DNA of 64,000 bases from Acherontichlamydia pituitae (GCA_019634675.1 JAHCAX010000007.1:1-64000), one strand, 5' to 3'; shown: positions 37,018 to 46,003, counted from the stretch's first letter. Numbers and translations are program-made. The notes: a model not told the origin generated them from the sequence alone.

Positions 37018-37244
37018 GTCCCCCGGCAACACGCGATCATATATCTCCTGTTCTTAAATCATTTATAGTTAGTTATTTCAATTCGTATTAATTAATCAGT
37101 GTTTATTTTATTCATAAAGCTCTCGTTGTTAGATTGTTGAGTTAATATTGTGAATTAGTCGTTTTTGAATTCGTTCTTAATAATTTATTTAATCATTATA
37201 GATATAATGATGGTTGATAGATAATTTATAATACGGGTTTAAAA

Positions 37245-38294
37245 ATGGTTAATTTATACAATGCATCAAACGAAGCCCTAGCTGAAATGAGGGCAGGCAA
37301 TTATCACAATGTTAAACTGGAGATCGAACATTCCTCAAACGGTGGGACTCGCTGGATTTTTACCAAAATCCCTGAAGGCTTTTTACCTAAAGCAATGGAT
37401 GCTTTGCACACGTATATCCAGACATTTACGGAAGCAAACAACCCCAATGGCCCTGCCGCAGAATTCAAATTTGGCAATGAGATCCGACCATTTCATGAGA
37501 AAGCCGAAGCGTTCCATCAAAAACTCGAACGAGGCGTTCACAAAGCCGCTCAAATTGGCAACGGTCTTTCGAAGATGCAAGAACAGGGAATTAGCGGATG
37601 CGTCCAAGATGATGACTATTGGTGCGAGACCATTCATTCTTCTCATGTGTCCAAAGCAATCTATTGGCAGCTTAATGATGCCTATGGACAGGCAGTTCAA
37701 AAGGAGCCCGATTTAGAATTTGACGCTTGGGTCCGGTCTGATCAAGCTTTAGACCTCTTAGAGGCTAAAGAAGGCACCCGGGATATCAGCGATTTCCAAG
37801 TCAGATATCTCTCTAACGAAGAAAGGGCCCAGCATCGGGTAGAATTTCGCAAAGAAGGGGAAGACACGATCTTATACTATCAAGGAACGCCTCTTAATAC
37901 TGAACTCTTTGAAACCGAAGCGGGGACCGGACGCGCGATATTTGTCATCGGCCCTGACCATGAGCTCTATGCCGGAAATCATGAATATTTTAAATTTCAC
38001 CATACAAGCTTTTTTGGAGGCAGACCTGTTATTGGAGCTGGCGAGGTCATTACAGATCCCAATGGAAAGCTCATTGCTGTGACTGATAAAAGCGGCCACT
38101 ACAAACCGAATAAAAAGCAGCTTTGGGATAGTTTGGCATTTTTAAAAGATGAGAAGCATGTCAATCTGGATGGCATTACTTTGATCAGGGTTCCACGGAA
38201 TCAGGCGCTGACAGGAAGATACAATGCAATGGACTACTATGAGTCTCGAGGAACTTGCAAACCAGCGCCAAATGAGCACGAAGACTATCGTTAA
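37245..38294 (+). CDS. IQM-like paralogue 1
   Basis: A 349-residue soluble protein, first of four paralogues. The N-terminal part (LYNAS, EALAEMRAGNYHNVKLEIEH) and a Cys motif (GCVQ-x4-YWCET-x2-SSHVSKA, about residues 122-145) are shared by all four. The C-terminal part (about residues 185-320) has YLSNEERAQHRVEF, YYQGTPLNT, IFVIGPDHELYAG, HHTSFFGGRPVIGAGE and SGHYKP, in the same order and spacing as motifs I recall from plant IQM calmodulin-binding proteins (YLGP-x-ERE, Y-x-QG, IFVLS-x3-LYVG, HSSFL, AAGRL, SGHY-x-PT). There is no signal peptide. The Cys/His-rich part could be catalytic, but no known active site is visible. Its closest paralogue by motif is the gene at 39709. Confidence 0.8.
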   Translation: MVNLYNASNEALAEMRAGNYHNVKLEIEHSSNGGTRWIFTKIPEGFLPKAMDALHTYIQTFTEANNPNGPAAEFKFGNEIRPFHEKAEAFHQKLERGVHKAAQIGNGLSKMQEQGISGCVQDDDYWCETIHSSHVSKAIYWQLNDAYGQAVQKEPDLEFDAWVRSDQALDLLEAKEGTRDISDFQVRYLSNEERAQHRVEFRKEGEDTILYYQGTPLNTELFETEAGTGRAIFVIGPDHELYAGNHEYFKFHHTSFFGGRPVIGAGEVITDPNGKLIAVTDKSGHYKPNKKQLWDSLAFLKDEKHVNLDGITLIRVPRNQALTGRYNAMDYYESRGTCKPAPNEHEDYR

Positions 38295-38328
38295 GCCAGG
38301 ATAAGGGAATTTTTTCCCTTAAGAGGCA

Positions 38329-39384
38329 TTATAAGTAGTCTTGAAGCTCAAGCTCAGATGGTCTAATTGTTCCGCCTGAGGTATGAAATTCATATGCATT
38401 GAATCGGCCGCAGCCATTCATCTGTCCGTTCTTTGGGACAATAATCAAGGTCGTATGAGTTAGGTCGATCCCTTTTTCTGTTTCAAGGACCTTCAATGCA
38501 TCGACCATATGCTTTTTGAGGGGTTTATAGTGGCCGCTTTTATCAGTCACAGCAACGAGCTTTCCATTGGGATCTGTGATGATTTCGCCTGCTCCAATGA
38601 CTGGACGGCCAGCAAAAAAGCTTGTATGGTGGAACTGATAAGGTACGTGGTTTCCAACATAGAGCTCATGGTCTGGTCCAATGACGAAGATAGCGCGTCC
38701 TTTCCCCGCTTCTGTTTCAAATAGTGCAGTATTCAGAGGAGATCCTTGATAGTACAAAATAGTGTCATCGCCTTCTTTGCGGAACTCGACGCGATGCTGG
38801 GCTCTTTGCTCCGGTGTCAAATAGGCTACTTGGAAGGAACTGATATCCCGCGAACCTTCCTTTGATTCCAACTGCTCCAATCCGTCTTCTGACTGGATCC
38901 ATGCATCGAAGTCTAAATCGGGCGACAGTTGTTTTGCCTGTTCGTAGGGTTTTTTGAGCGTACTATGGATCGGTTTAGAAATATGGGAAGAGCTAAATGT
39001 CTCGCACCAATAGGTATCATGCTGGATACAGCCAGCAAAGCCTTCGTTTCTTATGTGATGCAGTCCTTCTCCTAGATAAGAGGCTTTTTTTATAGCGGTT
39101 CTTAAGCTTTGGTGGAAGGCTTCTGCTTTTTCGTGATAAGGACGGATCTCATCGCCAAACTTGAATTCTGTGTCTGGGCCGAATGGACCATTATCGACAA
39201 AATGCATTTGAGTGAAAGAATTTACTGCATCATAGACTTTGGAAAAAAAGCCTTCAGGCTTTTTGGTAAAAATCCAGCGGGTCCCGCCGCTTGATGAATG
39301 TTCGATTTCCAGCTTAACATTGTGATAATTACCTGCCCTCATTTCAGCCAGAGCTTCTTTTGAAGCGTTGTATAAATTAACCAT
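38329..39384 (-). CDS. IQM-like paralogue 2
   Basis: A 351-residue member of the same four-gene family, tail-to-tail with paralogue 1 (34 bp apart). Cys motif GCIQHDTYWCET-x-SSSHISKP; C-terminal block LYVG, HHTSFFAGRPVIGAGEI, SGHYKPLKKHM, then GIDL-x2-TTLIIVPK. The HISKP and KKHM variants, the LEEKG/LETEKG region and the IVPK ending group it with the gene at 40795 rather than with its neighbours. The last residues are DYL instead of DYR as in the other three. Function unknown. Confidence 0.8.
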   Translation of the reverse strand: MVNLYNASKEALAEMRAGNYHNVKLEIEHSSSGGTRWIFTKKPEGFFSKVYDAVNSFTQMHFVDNGPFGPDTEFKFGDEIRPYHEKAEAFHQSLRTAIKKASYLGEGLHHIRNEGFAGCIQHDTYWCETFSSSHISKPIHSTLKKPYEQAKQLSPDLDFDAWIQSEDGLEQLESKEGSRDISSFQVAYLTPEQRAQHRVEFRKEGDDTILYYQGSPLNTALFETEAGKGRAIFVIGPDHELYVGNHVPYQFHHTSFFAGRPVIGAGEIITDPNGKLVAVTDKSGHYKPLKKHMVDALKVLETEKGIDLTHTTLIIVPKNGQMNGCGRFNAYEFHTSGGTIRPSELELQDYL

Positions 39385-39708
39385 TAATAAGCCTCGATTT
39401 TTTTGTTATTTTTATCTTTATCTGGCCTTTATTTTAATAAAATATTAATTATTTGTTTATTATTTATTTTATTGTAATTTGCAAATTGTTGATTTTTAGT
39501 TGTTTAAAAATTCTGTTTTTTATCATTTTTTTAGTAATTGAATTATAATCTGTTGCGGTCTTATTTATAAATTGCTCGTAATTGTTTGATTGTTATTCGT
39601 TTGCAGTTTAGTTAGTTTGTTGTGTTTAGTGTTAATATTTACAATTTATTTAAAATGTTATATAATTAAATATATATTTATATTTAATTAATAATATGGA
39701 CGTTTTTT
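39385..39708. other. AT-rich divergent intergenic region
   Basis: 324 bp of very AT-rich DNA between the divergent paralogues 2 and 3, presumably with both promoters. No gene, RNA or clear palindrome seen. Similar AT-rich flanks precede paralogue 1. Confidence 0.5.
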
Positions 39709-40779
39709 ATGGCTGCATCTATTGTTGTAGGTAGTGTTAATTTATATAATGCCTCGAAAGGGGCGCTGGCTGAAATGCAAGCTGGTCATTTTCACAACAT
39801 CAAATTAGCTATCGAACGTGGTGGAGATGGCCATACTAAATGGATATTTACAACATTAAGAGAGGATGATTTCTGCTCGCGTATCGGCGATGCTGTCGCA
39901 GATCGTTTCAAAATGGGATTATCCCTTTTTGGGAAGAGCAGTTACCAAGTCAGATTTGGTGAAGACGTTCGCCCTTATTATGAAAATGCCAGTAAGTTTC
40001 ACAATAAGCTAAGAAAGGGTGTCGAAAAGGCTGCGCTTCTGGGAAAGGGATTATCGAGAATGAACGCAGAAGGGTATAAAGGTTGCGTTCAAGACCAAAG
40101 CTATTGGTGTGAGACAATCAGTCCTTCTCATGTCTCGAAAGCAGTCTTCCCGATGCTTCAAAGACAATTTGAATTGCGGCGTCAGGAAGATCCTAGTTTG
40201 GATTATGAATCATGGTTGCAAACCGAAGACGCTCGAAGTTTTTTAGAAGCCCAAGAAGGCACTAGTGAGATCAGCGCTTTCCAAGTTGAATATTTGACAC
40301 CTGAGCAAAGAGCCGAGCATCGAGTTGAGTTCCGCAGGGAAGGAGAAAACACTGTCTTATTTTATCAAGGAAAGCCGCTAAATACAGAAGAGTTCGAAAC
40401 AGAAGCAGGGACTGGACGCGCCATCTTTGTCATCGGTCCAGACCATGAGCTCTATGTAGGAAGTCATAAATATTTTAAATTCCATCATACAAGCTTTTTC
40501 GGGGGAAAACCTGTCATCGGAGCTGGCGAACTCATTACGGACCCAAATGGAAAGCTAATTGCCGTTACGGATAAAAGCGGTCATTATAAGCCTAGCAAAA
40601 TGCAAATGTGGGACGCATTGAGATTTTTAAAAGATGAAAAAAATGTCGATCTTAGGGACATCACCTTGATACGCGTGCCCAGACACCGTGAGTTTACAGG
40701 ACGATATAATGCTGATGAATTCTTAACCTCTCCAGAAAGTTGTCTTGTTGCGCCAAATGAACACGATGACTATCGGTAG
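39709..40779 (+). CDS. IQM-like paralogue 3
   Basis: A 356-residue member of the family with a short extra N-terminus (MAASIVVGS before VNLYNAS). Cys motif GCVQDQSYWCET-x-SPSHVSKA. The C-terminal block has FYQGKPLNT, AIFVIGPDHELYVG, HHTSFFGGKPVIGAGE, SGHYKPSK, then NVDL-x-DITLIRVP and TGRYNADEF, ending in DDYR. It matches paralogue 1 in the HVSKA, TLIRVP and TGRYNA details. Tail-to-tail with paralogue 4, 16 bp apart. Confidence 0.8.
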   Translation: MAASIVVGSVNLYNASKGALAEMQAGHFHNIKLAIERGGDGHTKWIFTTLREDDFCSRIGDAVADRFKMGLSLFGKSSYQVRFGEDVRPYYENASKFHNKLRKGVEKAALLGKGLSRMNAEGYKGCVQDQSYWCETISPSHVSKAVFPMLQRQFELRRQEDPSLDYESWLQTEDARSFLEAQEGTSEISAFQVEYLTPEQRAEHRVEFRREGENTVLFYQGKPLNTEEFETEAGTGRAIFVIGPDHELYVGSHKYFKFHHTSFFGGKPVIGAGELITDPNGKLIAVTDKSGHYKPSKMQMWDALRFLKDEKNVDLRDITLIRVPRHREFTGRYNADEFLTSPESCLVAPNEHDDYR

Positions 40780-40794
40780 TAGAGCTGAAAAGGC

Positions 40795-41862
40795 TCACCG
40801 GTAATCTTCATCTTGAAGATCATTCGGAGCTATGGAGCCTTTCGTTTCATAATAACTTTGGGCATTATAACGTCCCGAAAATGATTCTCCATGCTTTTTC
40901 ATGATTGCTTTGGGAACGAGGATCAACGTGATTGGTTCTAAATCAACCCCTTTTTCCTCCTTCAGAACTCTAAGGGTATCGAACATGTGCTTTTTTTGGG
41001 GTTTATAATGACCGCTTTTATCCGTAATGGCAATTAGCTTTCCATTTGGGTCCGTAATGATTTCGCCAGCTCCGATGACAGGTTTTCCTCCGAAAAAGCT
41101 TGTATGGTGAAATTTGCAATATTCATGGCTTCCAGCATAGAGTTCATGGTTAGGGCCGATCACAAAGATTGCCCGGCCATCCCCTGCTTCCGTTGAAAAA
41201 TGTTCCGTATTAAGAGGCTTTCCTTGATAGGATAAGAAAGTATCATTGCCTTCTTTGCGGAATGCAACAAGGTGCTCCGCCCTTTGCATTGGCGTTAGGT
41301 ATCGGACTTGGAATTCGCTGATGTCACGACTGCCTTCTTGAGACTCTAACTCTTCTATTGCATCATCTGTTTTAATCCAGGTATCGAAGTCTAAATCCGG
41401 TGTTTCTTGCTTTGCCAGCTTAAAACGGGTCTGCAATGCATTATAGACGGGTTTTGAGATATGCGAGGAATTGAGAGTTTCGCACCAATAGCTTCTGTCT
41501 TGGATGCAGCAGGAAAAGCCTTCTTTTTGCATCCTTGTCGAATCCTTGCCTAAAAGGGATACTTTGCTTAGCGCCCTTTGCATTTTTTGATGAAAGGCCT
41601 CTCCCTCTTCATGAAATTGACGGATTTCAGCTCCAAACTTGAATTCAGAGAGCGGCCCGCTTGCATGATTATTTTCTGCCATCATTGAGAAGAAAGTATG
41701 TGCAGCGTCAAAGACTTTGGAGATAAAGGTTTCGGGAAGCTTGGTAAATATCCAGCGTGTCCTCCCAGTAGGAGAGTGTTCGATCTCCAACTTAACATGA
41801 TGGTAATTACCAGCTCTCATTTCTGCTAAAGCTTCTTTAGATGCATTATATAAATTAACCAA
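40795..41862 (-). CDS. IQM-like paralogue 4
   Basis: A 355-residue member of the family. Cys motif CCIQDRSYWCET-x-NSSHISKP; here the first position of the usual GC is Cys. The C-terminal block has YQGKPLNT, IFVIGPNHELYAG, HHTSFFGGKPVIGAGEI, SGHYKPQKKHM, GVDLEPITLILVPK, ending in DEDYR. It matches paralogue 2 in the HISKP, KKHM and LILVPK details, which suggests that the pair 3/4 arose by duplicating the pair 1/2. Confidence 0.8.
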   Translation of the reverse strand: MVNLYNASKEALAEMRAGNYHHVKLEIEHSPTGRTRWIFTKLPETFISKVFDAAHTFFSMMAENNHASGPLSEFKFGAEIRQFHEEGEAFHQKMQRALSKVSLLGKDSTRMQKEGFSCCIQDRSYWCETLNSSHISKPVYNALQTRFKLAKQETPDLDFDTWIKTDDAIEELESQEGSRDISEFQVRYLTPMQRAEHLVAFRKEGNDTFLSYQGKPLNTEHFSTEAGDGRAIFVIGPNHELYAGSHEYCKFHHTSFFGGKPVIGAGEIITDPNGKLIAITDKSGHYKPQKKHMFDTLRVLKEEKGVDLEPITLILVPKAIMKKHGESFSGRYNAQSYYETKGSIAPNDLQDEDYR

Positions 41863-42348
41863 TATAACACCTATGTTGTTGTTATAAATTAATTATATCA
41901 TATTATTGTTTGGGTTTTATTAAGGTTGCGGTTTTGGTTTGAGGAGTTTGCCGCGCTATTAAGAAGTTGATCTCTTGGTGTGAATGAAATGCGTTCTAAT
42001 ATATTGAATTTTAGTGCTTTAAGATTATAAGTGGTTAGGTGAGATGAATTGACGTTCCTGGAAGGGACCCTAAGAACCTATCTTGTCAAATTCCAAATTC
42101 TTCAGCTTGTTTCGGTATAATTTGACAATGGATTTCTATTGAGATAGGTTCGTGATCAGCTTGTATAAAAAAGCAGACTTATTGTATGTTCGATTGAAAT
42201 TGAGTATTTCTATGTTAGTATAGCTTATTTCTTCCATCTTCTTGTTTCCATCCCCACAGGGAATAACTGGGGCTTATCCCCACGCATCGTTTATTTCATT
42301 TATTATTAGTCTTGAGCAGTCAAATGGCTGCTTTTAAGGTGCAATTCT
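41863..42348. other. intergenic with hairpin repeat
   Basis: 486 bp without a gene. It contains the hairpin element at 42074-42151 and, close to its right end, the ribosome binding site AAGGTG of the ABC transporter gene. Confidence 0.4.
42074..42151. repeat. hairpin-forming repeat
   Basis: Arms GAACCTATCT (42074-42083) and AGATAGGTTC (42142-42151) enclose a second inverted pair GTCAAATT/AATTTGAC (42085-42092/42119-42126). The right arm, extended to 15 bp, recurs at 18277-18291, so this is a dispersed repeat family. Confidence 0.5.
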
Positions 42349-43296
42349 ATGAGCAAAGTCTTATCTGTGCGCAATTTGCGCAAGGTCTATCCGGGCAAGG
42401 TCCCGTTTGCAGCGGTCGAGGGGATCTCCTTTGATCTGGCCCCCGGCGAGATCCTCGGGCTTCTAGGATCGAATGGCGCGGGCAAAACAACAACGATCCA
42501 GATGCTCTTAAGTACGCTAAAGCCCACGTCTGGAGAGATCATTTATTTTGGGAAGGATTTCTTTTCCAACCGCTCCGAGGTCCTAAAAAAAGTCGCTTTT
42601 GCCAGCACTTATGTCAGCTTGCCTTGGATGCTGACCGTAGAGCAGAACCTCGAAGTGTTTGCCAGACTCTATGGCTTGAATAAGCAGGAGAAGAAAGAGC
42701 GCATCGATCCGCTCCTTGAGAGGTTTGGCATCTTAAGCAAAAAGAAGTTGACCGTTTCCAAGCTCTCTGCAGGACAGATCACGCGCCTGATGCTTGTTAA
42801 GGCATTCATGGTCCGCCCGAAGGTGGCCTTATTGGACGAGCCGACTGCATCGCTGGATCCTGATATTGCTAAGGACGTTGTCCAATTTGTCCTAGAGCAG
42901 AGGAAGGAGCATGGCACTTCCATTTTATACACATCGCATAATATGTCAGAGGTGGCAGAGGTGTGCGATCGGGTCCTTTTCATGCAATCGGGCAAAATCG
43001 TTGCAGATGACGATCCGGAGAAGCTTGCCCGCAGTTTTTCTTCCTGTAAGGTCCAACTTCTTGTAGGCGATGGGCTGAAGCGGACTGTTGCGATTGCAGA
43101 GAAGTTCCATCTTCCTGTCCAAGTCGAACATCGGACGATCGAGATCCAGGTCGATGAATCGAAGATTGCGACACTGCTGCATGCCCTTGCAGAAGCAGGC
43201 GTTCACTACACGAACGTCAATATTGTTCAGCCGACATTAGAGGATTACTTTTTGCACATGGTTGAAATGGGCAAGAAGGGGAGGAGTGGAGAATGA
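42349..43296 (+). CDS. ABC transporter ATP-binding protein
   Basis: A 315-residue ATPase of an ABC-2 type exporter. Walker A GSNGAGKTTT, signature KLSAGQITRL (a variant of LSGGQ), Walker B KVALLDEPTASLDPD and the switch His in YTSHNMSEV are present. A C-terminal extension of about 80 residues follows, as in many DrrA/Nod-type ATPases. It overlaps the permease gene by four bases (ATGA). Substrate unknown; exporters of this class move lipids, polysaccharides or drugs. Confidence 0.92.
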   Translation: MSKVLSVRNLRKVYPGKVPFAAVEGISFDLAPGEILGLLGSNGAGKTTTIQMLLSTLKPTSGEIIYFGKDFFSNRSEVLKKVAFASTYVSLPWMLTVEQNLEVFARLYGLNKQEKKERIDPLLERFGILSKKKLTVSKLSAGQITRLMLVKAFMVRPKVALLDEPTASLDPDIAKDVVQFVLEQRKEHGTSILYTSHNMSEVAEVCDRVLFMQSGKIVADDDPEKLARSFSSCKVQLLVGDGLKRTVAIAEKFHLPVQVEHRTIEIQVDESKIATLLHALAEAGVHYTNVNIVQPTLEDYFLHMVEMGKKGRSGE

Positions 43297-44075
43297 GCTT
43301 TGGACGTATTTGGGCCGTTTTTTTACGGTATTTTTATTTTTTTGCGAAGCTGGACCATCTCTGCGATCTATTCTTTTGGCCTGTCGTCGATATCTTCCTT
43401 TGGGGGATAACGATCGTATGGGTCCAAAATACCGAGGCTGGCACCTTTCCGCTTGCCGTCGTGGTATTGACCGGACTTGTCTTTTGGCAGATCATTTGGA
43501 GGAGCAACTACGAGGTCTCCGTGAACTTGCTGCAAGAGTTTTGGAACCGCAACCTCGTGAACTTGTTCTCCACACCGTTGAAGCTATCGGAGTGGATCGT
43601 CTCATTGATGCTGGTCGGACTGTTTAAGATCTGCGTCACGATCAGTTTCGGGGCGTTCATGGTCTGGCTCCTCTACTCGCTGGATGTCTTTTCCATGGGA
43701 TGGGCATTCTTGCCGTTTACGGCCTCGTTGGTCTTATCGGGGTGGTTCATTGGGTTTTTGAGCGCTTCGATCATGATCTATTTTGGACAGAGGGTGCAAA
43801 TGCTGGCATGGATGACTGCCTACTTCTTTGCCCCCTTTAGCGCAGTTTATTATCCCTTGTCGGCATTGCCAGAATGGGGACAGTCCATTGCTAAAATGCT
43901 GCCGATGACCTATCTATTTGAAGGGATGAGGACGATCTTGATTAAAGAAGAGTTCTCGGGGTATCTGTTCACGATGAGCGTTGTGTTGAACTTAGCTTAT
44001 CTGATCCCGACAATGATCCTGTTCAAGTGGCTGTTCGACAAAAGCCGCAGCAAAGGACTTGCACGGCTCGAATAA
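43293..44075 (+). CDS. ABC-2 type permease
   Basis: A 260-residue integral membrane protein with six likely transmembrane segments and the ABC-2 pattern near the end (PFSAVYYPLSALPEWGQ, LPMTYLFEGMRTI). It pairs with the ATPase upstream by an ATGA overlap and forms the exporter's channel. A terminator follows. Confidence 0.88.
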   Translation: MSFGRIWAVFLRYFYFFAKLDHLCDLFFWPVVDIFLWGITIVWVQNTEAGTFPLAVVVLTGLVFWQIIWRSNYEVSVNLLQEFWNRNLVNLFSTPLKLSEWIVSLMLVGLFKICVTISFGAFMVWLLYSLDVFSMGWAFLPFTASLVLSGWFIGFLSASIMIYFGQRVQMLAWMTAYFFAPFSAVYYPLSALPEWGQSIAKMLPMTYLFEGMRTILIKEEFSGYLFTMSVVLNLAYLIPTMILFKWLFDKSRSKGLARLE

Positions 44076-44092
44076 ACGAGTTGGCAAAGATA

Positions 44093-44121
44093 AAGCCCTC
44101 CTTGAACTAAGGCGGGCTTTA
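44093..44121. terminator. bidirectional terminator
   Basis: Stem AAAGCCC-x-CCTT / AAGG-x-GGGCTTT between the convergent genes ending at 44075 and 44131. Confidence 0.65.
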
Positions 44122-44130
44122 CGCATTGGT

Positions 44131-44601
44131 TTAAACGCGTGCGGCGTTCCGCTGAGCGCGTTCAAGCTCTTCCCTCAGCTCGCTGGAATCAATGGCTAGC
44201 CCCGTTGCAACAAGCGCTGAACTTGTGCAGGCGCCGATGACGAGGCTTACAGCAAACGTGGTTCCTAACATGCATGCCGTCAAAATCAATCCGCCGACAA
44301 AGGTGATCGGGAATCCTGCAGCTGAAGCTGCCAAGGCGCCGATGGCAATGCCTCCAAAGAACGAGATAGAGAACTTGATGATCTTTCCTGCGCTGCTGTC
44401 CTCCGCTATGCCTGTTTTGTCAAGGACCCAATTGATCACATGCGTTCCAAGGCTAGAGGTGATGCCGAAAATCGCTCCAGCTATGGGATTGATTGTTGTG
44501 AATGCTGCGGCTGCAAAAGCGCCTAGCGCGCCTTGGATTGCCGTTTGGATGGCTGTTCCGGCAGCATATTCGGATAGGGAAGGTTGTGCGGCTTGGGACA
44601 T
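44131..44601 (-). CDS. Inc-like small membrane protein 1
   Basis: A 156-residue, mostly hydrophobic Gly/Ala-rich protein. It has two hydrophobic hairpins: one holding AFAAAAFTTINPIAGAIFG (about residues 28-46) and one holding GALAASAAGFPITFVGGLILTA (about 95-120). The motif TxxNPxxGAxFG and G(F/M)PIT are shared with three neighbours. AGGAGG lies before the ATG. The shape is that of chlamydial inclusion membrane proteins, but no experiment is implied. Confidence 0.75.
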   Translation of the reverse strand: MSQAAQPSLSEYAAGTAIQTAIQGALGAFAAAAFTTINPIAGAIFGITSSLGTHVINWVLDKTGIAEDSSAGKIIKFSISFFGGIAIGALAASAAGFPITFVGGLILTACMLGTTFAVSLVIGACTSSALVATGLAIDSSELREELERAQRNAARV

Positions 44602-44859
44602 AGTTCCTCCTAGTTGATCTGTGGAATGTTAAGCTTTTGTAAAGTTTGGAACTATATTCTTAAATGAAATTCTCTGCAATTTTTTTTGAAAACACGAGAG
44701 AATAGGGTTGCAGACTGCGTGCAGAGCGCTTAATAATGAGGCATAACGATGATTAGAATAGCATAGAGGCGAGTGGGATCAAGTTTCCCGCTTCATGCGT
44801 AAAGAAGAGATCTCAATTGCCGATCAGCCTTTTTGCTGAAAAGCGCGAGGTGCTCAACA

Positions 44860-45351
44860 TTACACCATTTGATGTTGGTGCTCAGCGTTCCTTTCCGGCT
44901 CAAGATTTTCACGTGAAGCAGCGATTGCGCCAATTGCCGCAACACAGCAAACGGTGAAACATAAGCAGCTTCCTACGACCAGAACTCCCGCTACAGCTGT
45001 CGCTAGCGATGCAGCTGTTAATATAGCTGCTGCTGCGAAGGTGATCGGAAACCCTGCTGCAGTTGCAACAGCATAACCAGCTAGCGACCCTAAGATCACT
45101 CCAAGGCCAATCCGTGCTACTTTTCCAGCTAGGCCCCAATTTTCCGTTAGGCCTGTTTGATCAAAAATAATAGAAGTGATGCCTCCAGTCATTCCAGCTG
45201 TTGCTCCGAAAATAGCTCCGGCAACAGGATTGATTGTTGTGAATGCTGCGGCTGCTAATGCACCGATTGCAGCTTCGGCGCCTGTTTGAAAAGCTAGAGT
45301 CGCGACTTGGCTCGCGCATGACGTAGGCTGTTGTTCAACGGCATATGACAT
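44860..45351 (-). CDS. Inc-like small membrane protein 2
   Basis: A 163-residue paralogue of the preceding gene (TTINPVAGAIFGATAG, DQTGLTENWGLAGK, AGFPITFAAAAILTAAS). It has two hydrophobic regions and short polar ends, with a Cys-rich stretch (SCLCFTVCC) in the last hydrophobic segment. GGAG precedes the start. It sits 258 bp upstream of its neighbour in the same direction; each gene probably has its own promoter. Confidence 0.75.
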   Translation of the reverse strand: MSYAVEQQPTSCASQVATLAFQTGAEAAIGALAAAAFTTINPVAGAIFGATAGMTGGITSIIFDQTGLTENWGLAGKVARIGLGVILGSLAGYAVATAAGFPITFAAAAILTAASLATAVAGVLVVGSCLCFTVCCVAAIGAIAASRENLEPERNAEHQHQMV

Positions 45352-45517
45352 TTTGTTTCTCCATTAAAAATCCATTAATGTTAAAAATCGCCCAATTATA
45401 TTCACTGGTTAATTGCAAGTCAAACTAAATGCCGTTTTATTTCTGTTTATTAGTTTGGATTATTGTTGTCTTTTTTTTGCAAAATTCATTTGTTATAAAT
45501 TAAAGATGAAAATTGAA

Positions 45518-45832
45518 TTACAGGGGAACATGTCCATCATCTGTATCGTTCACAGACACTTCATCAAATCCTTCTAATAGGCCTGCTTGTGCAAGAGTAT
45601 AAAATAAAAAATTTCCTATGGTGTCATTGTCAATTGAACCTGATACAGTTAAGGCTGAAAGGGTTGCCAATGTCGCACAGCAGAAGACGCTTCCAACCGC
45701 TAAAGCAACGCCGATGCCGACAGCTGCGCTTGCGGCTGTCAATAGAGCTGCTGCAGTAATTGTAATGGGCATGCCAATGGCATTGCAGAGGGCCCAGGCT
45801 GTCGCTATCGAAAGAATTATTGAAAGTTCGTG
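45518..45832 (-). pseudogene. 5'-truncated Inc-like paralogue
   Basis: The reading frame from a TAG at about 45837 to the stop at 45518 aligns with the second half of the gene at 46004-46534: LSIILSIATAWALCNAIGMPIT versus LSIILSTAAAWALCNAIGMPIT, then GVALAVGSVFCC versus GVSLAVGTVIGC. The N-terminal half (signature NPITGAVFG) is missing, and no ribosome binding site precedes the first internal ATG at 45772. The C-terminal tail beyond the homology (EGFDEVSVNDTDDGHVPL) is unrelated. I take it as a decaying duplicate; a short 84-residue product from 45772 cannot be excluded. Confidence 0.6.
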
Positions 45833-45943
45833 CTAGGCAATTTTTAAAATATGATTTGTCTCAAAACCTGCAGAATTGCAGACTTTTTATTTATCATTGT
45901 AATGTGTGTTGTTTGCGATAATGTGTTGATAAATAAATTAAAA

Positions 45944-45974
45944 AAGCCCTTCTTTCTACTAGAAAGAAGGGCTT
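45944..45974 (-). terminator. terminator of Inc-like gene 4
   Basis: 14-bp perfect stem AAGCCCTTCTTTCT/AGAAAGAAGGGCTT with a three-base loop, T-run on the minus strand, just after the gene ending at 46004. Confidence 0.85.
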
Positions 45975-46003
45975 CAGGAAAAAAGATTTACATTGTTTAT
46001 GGC

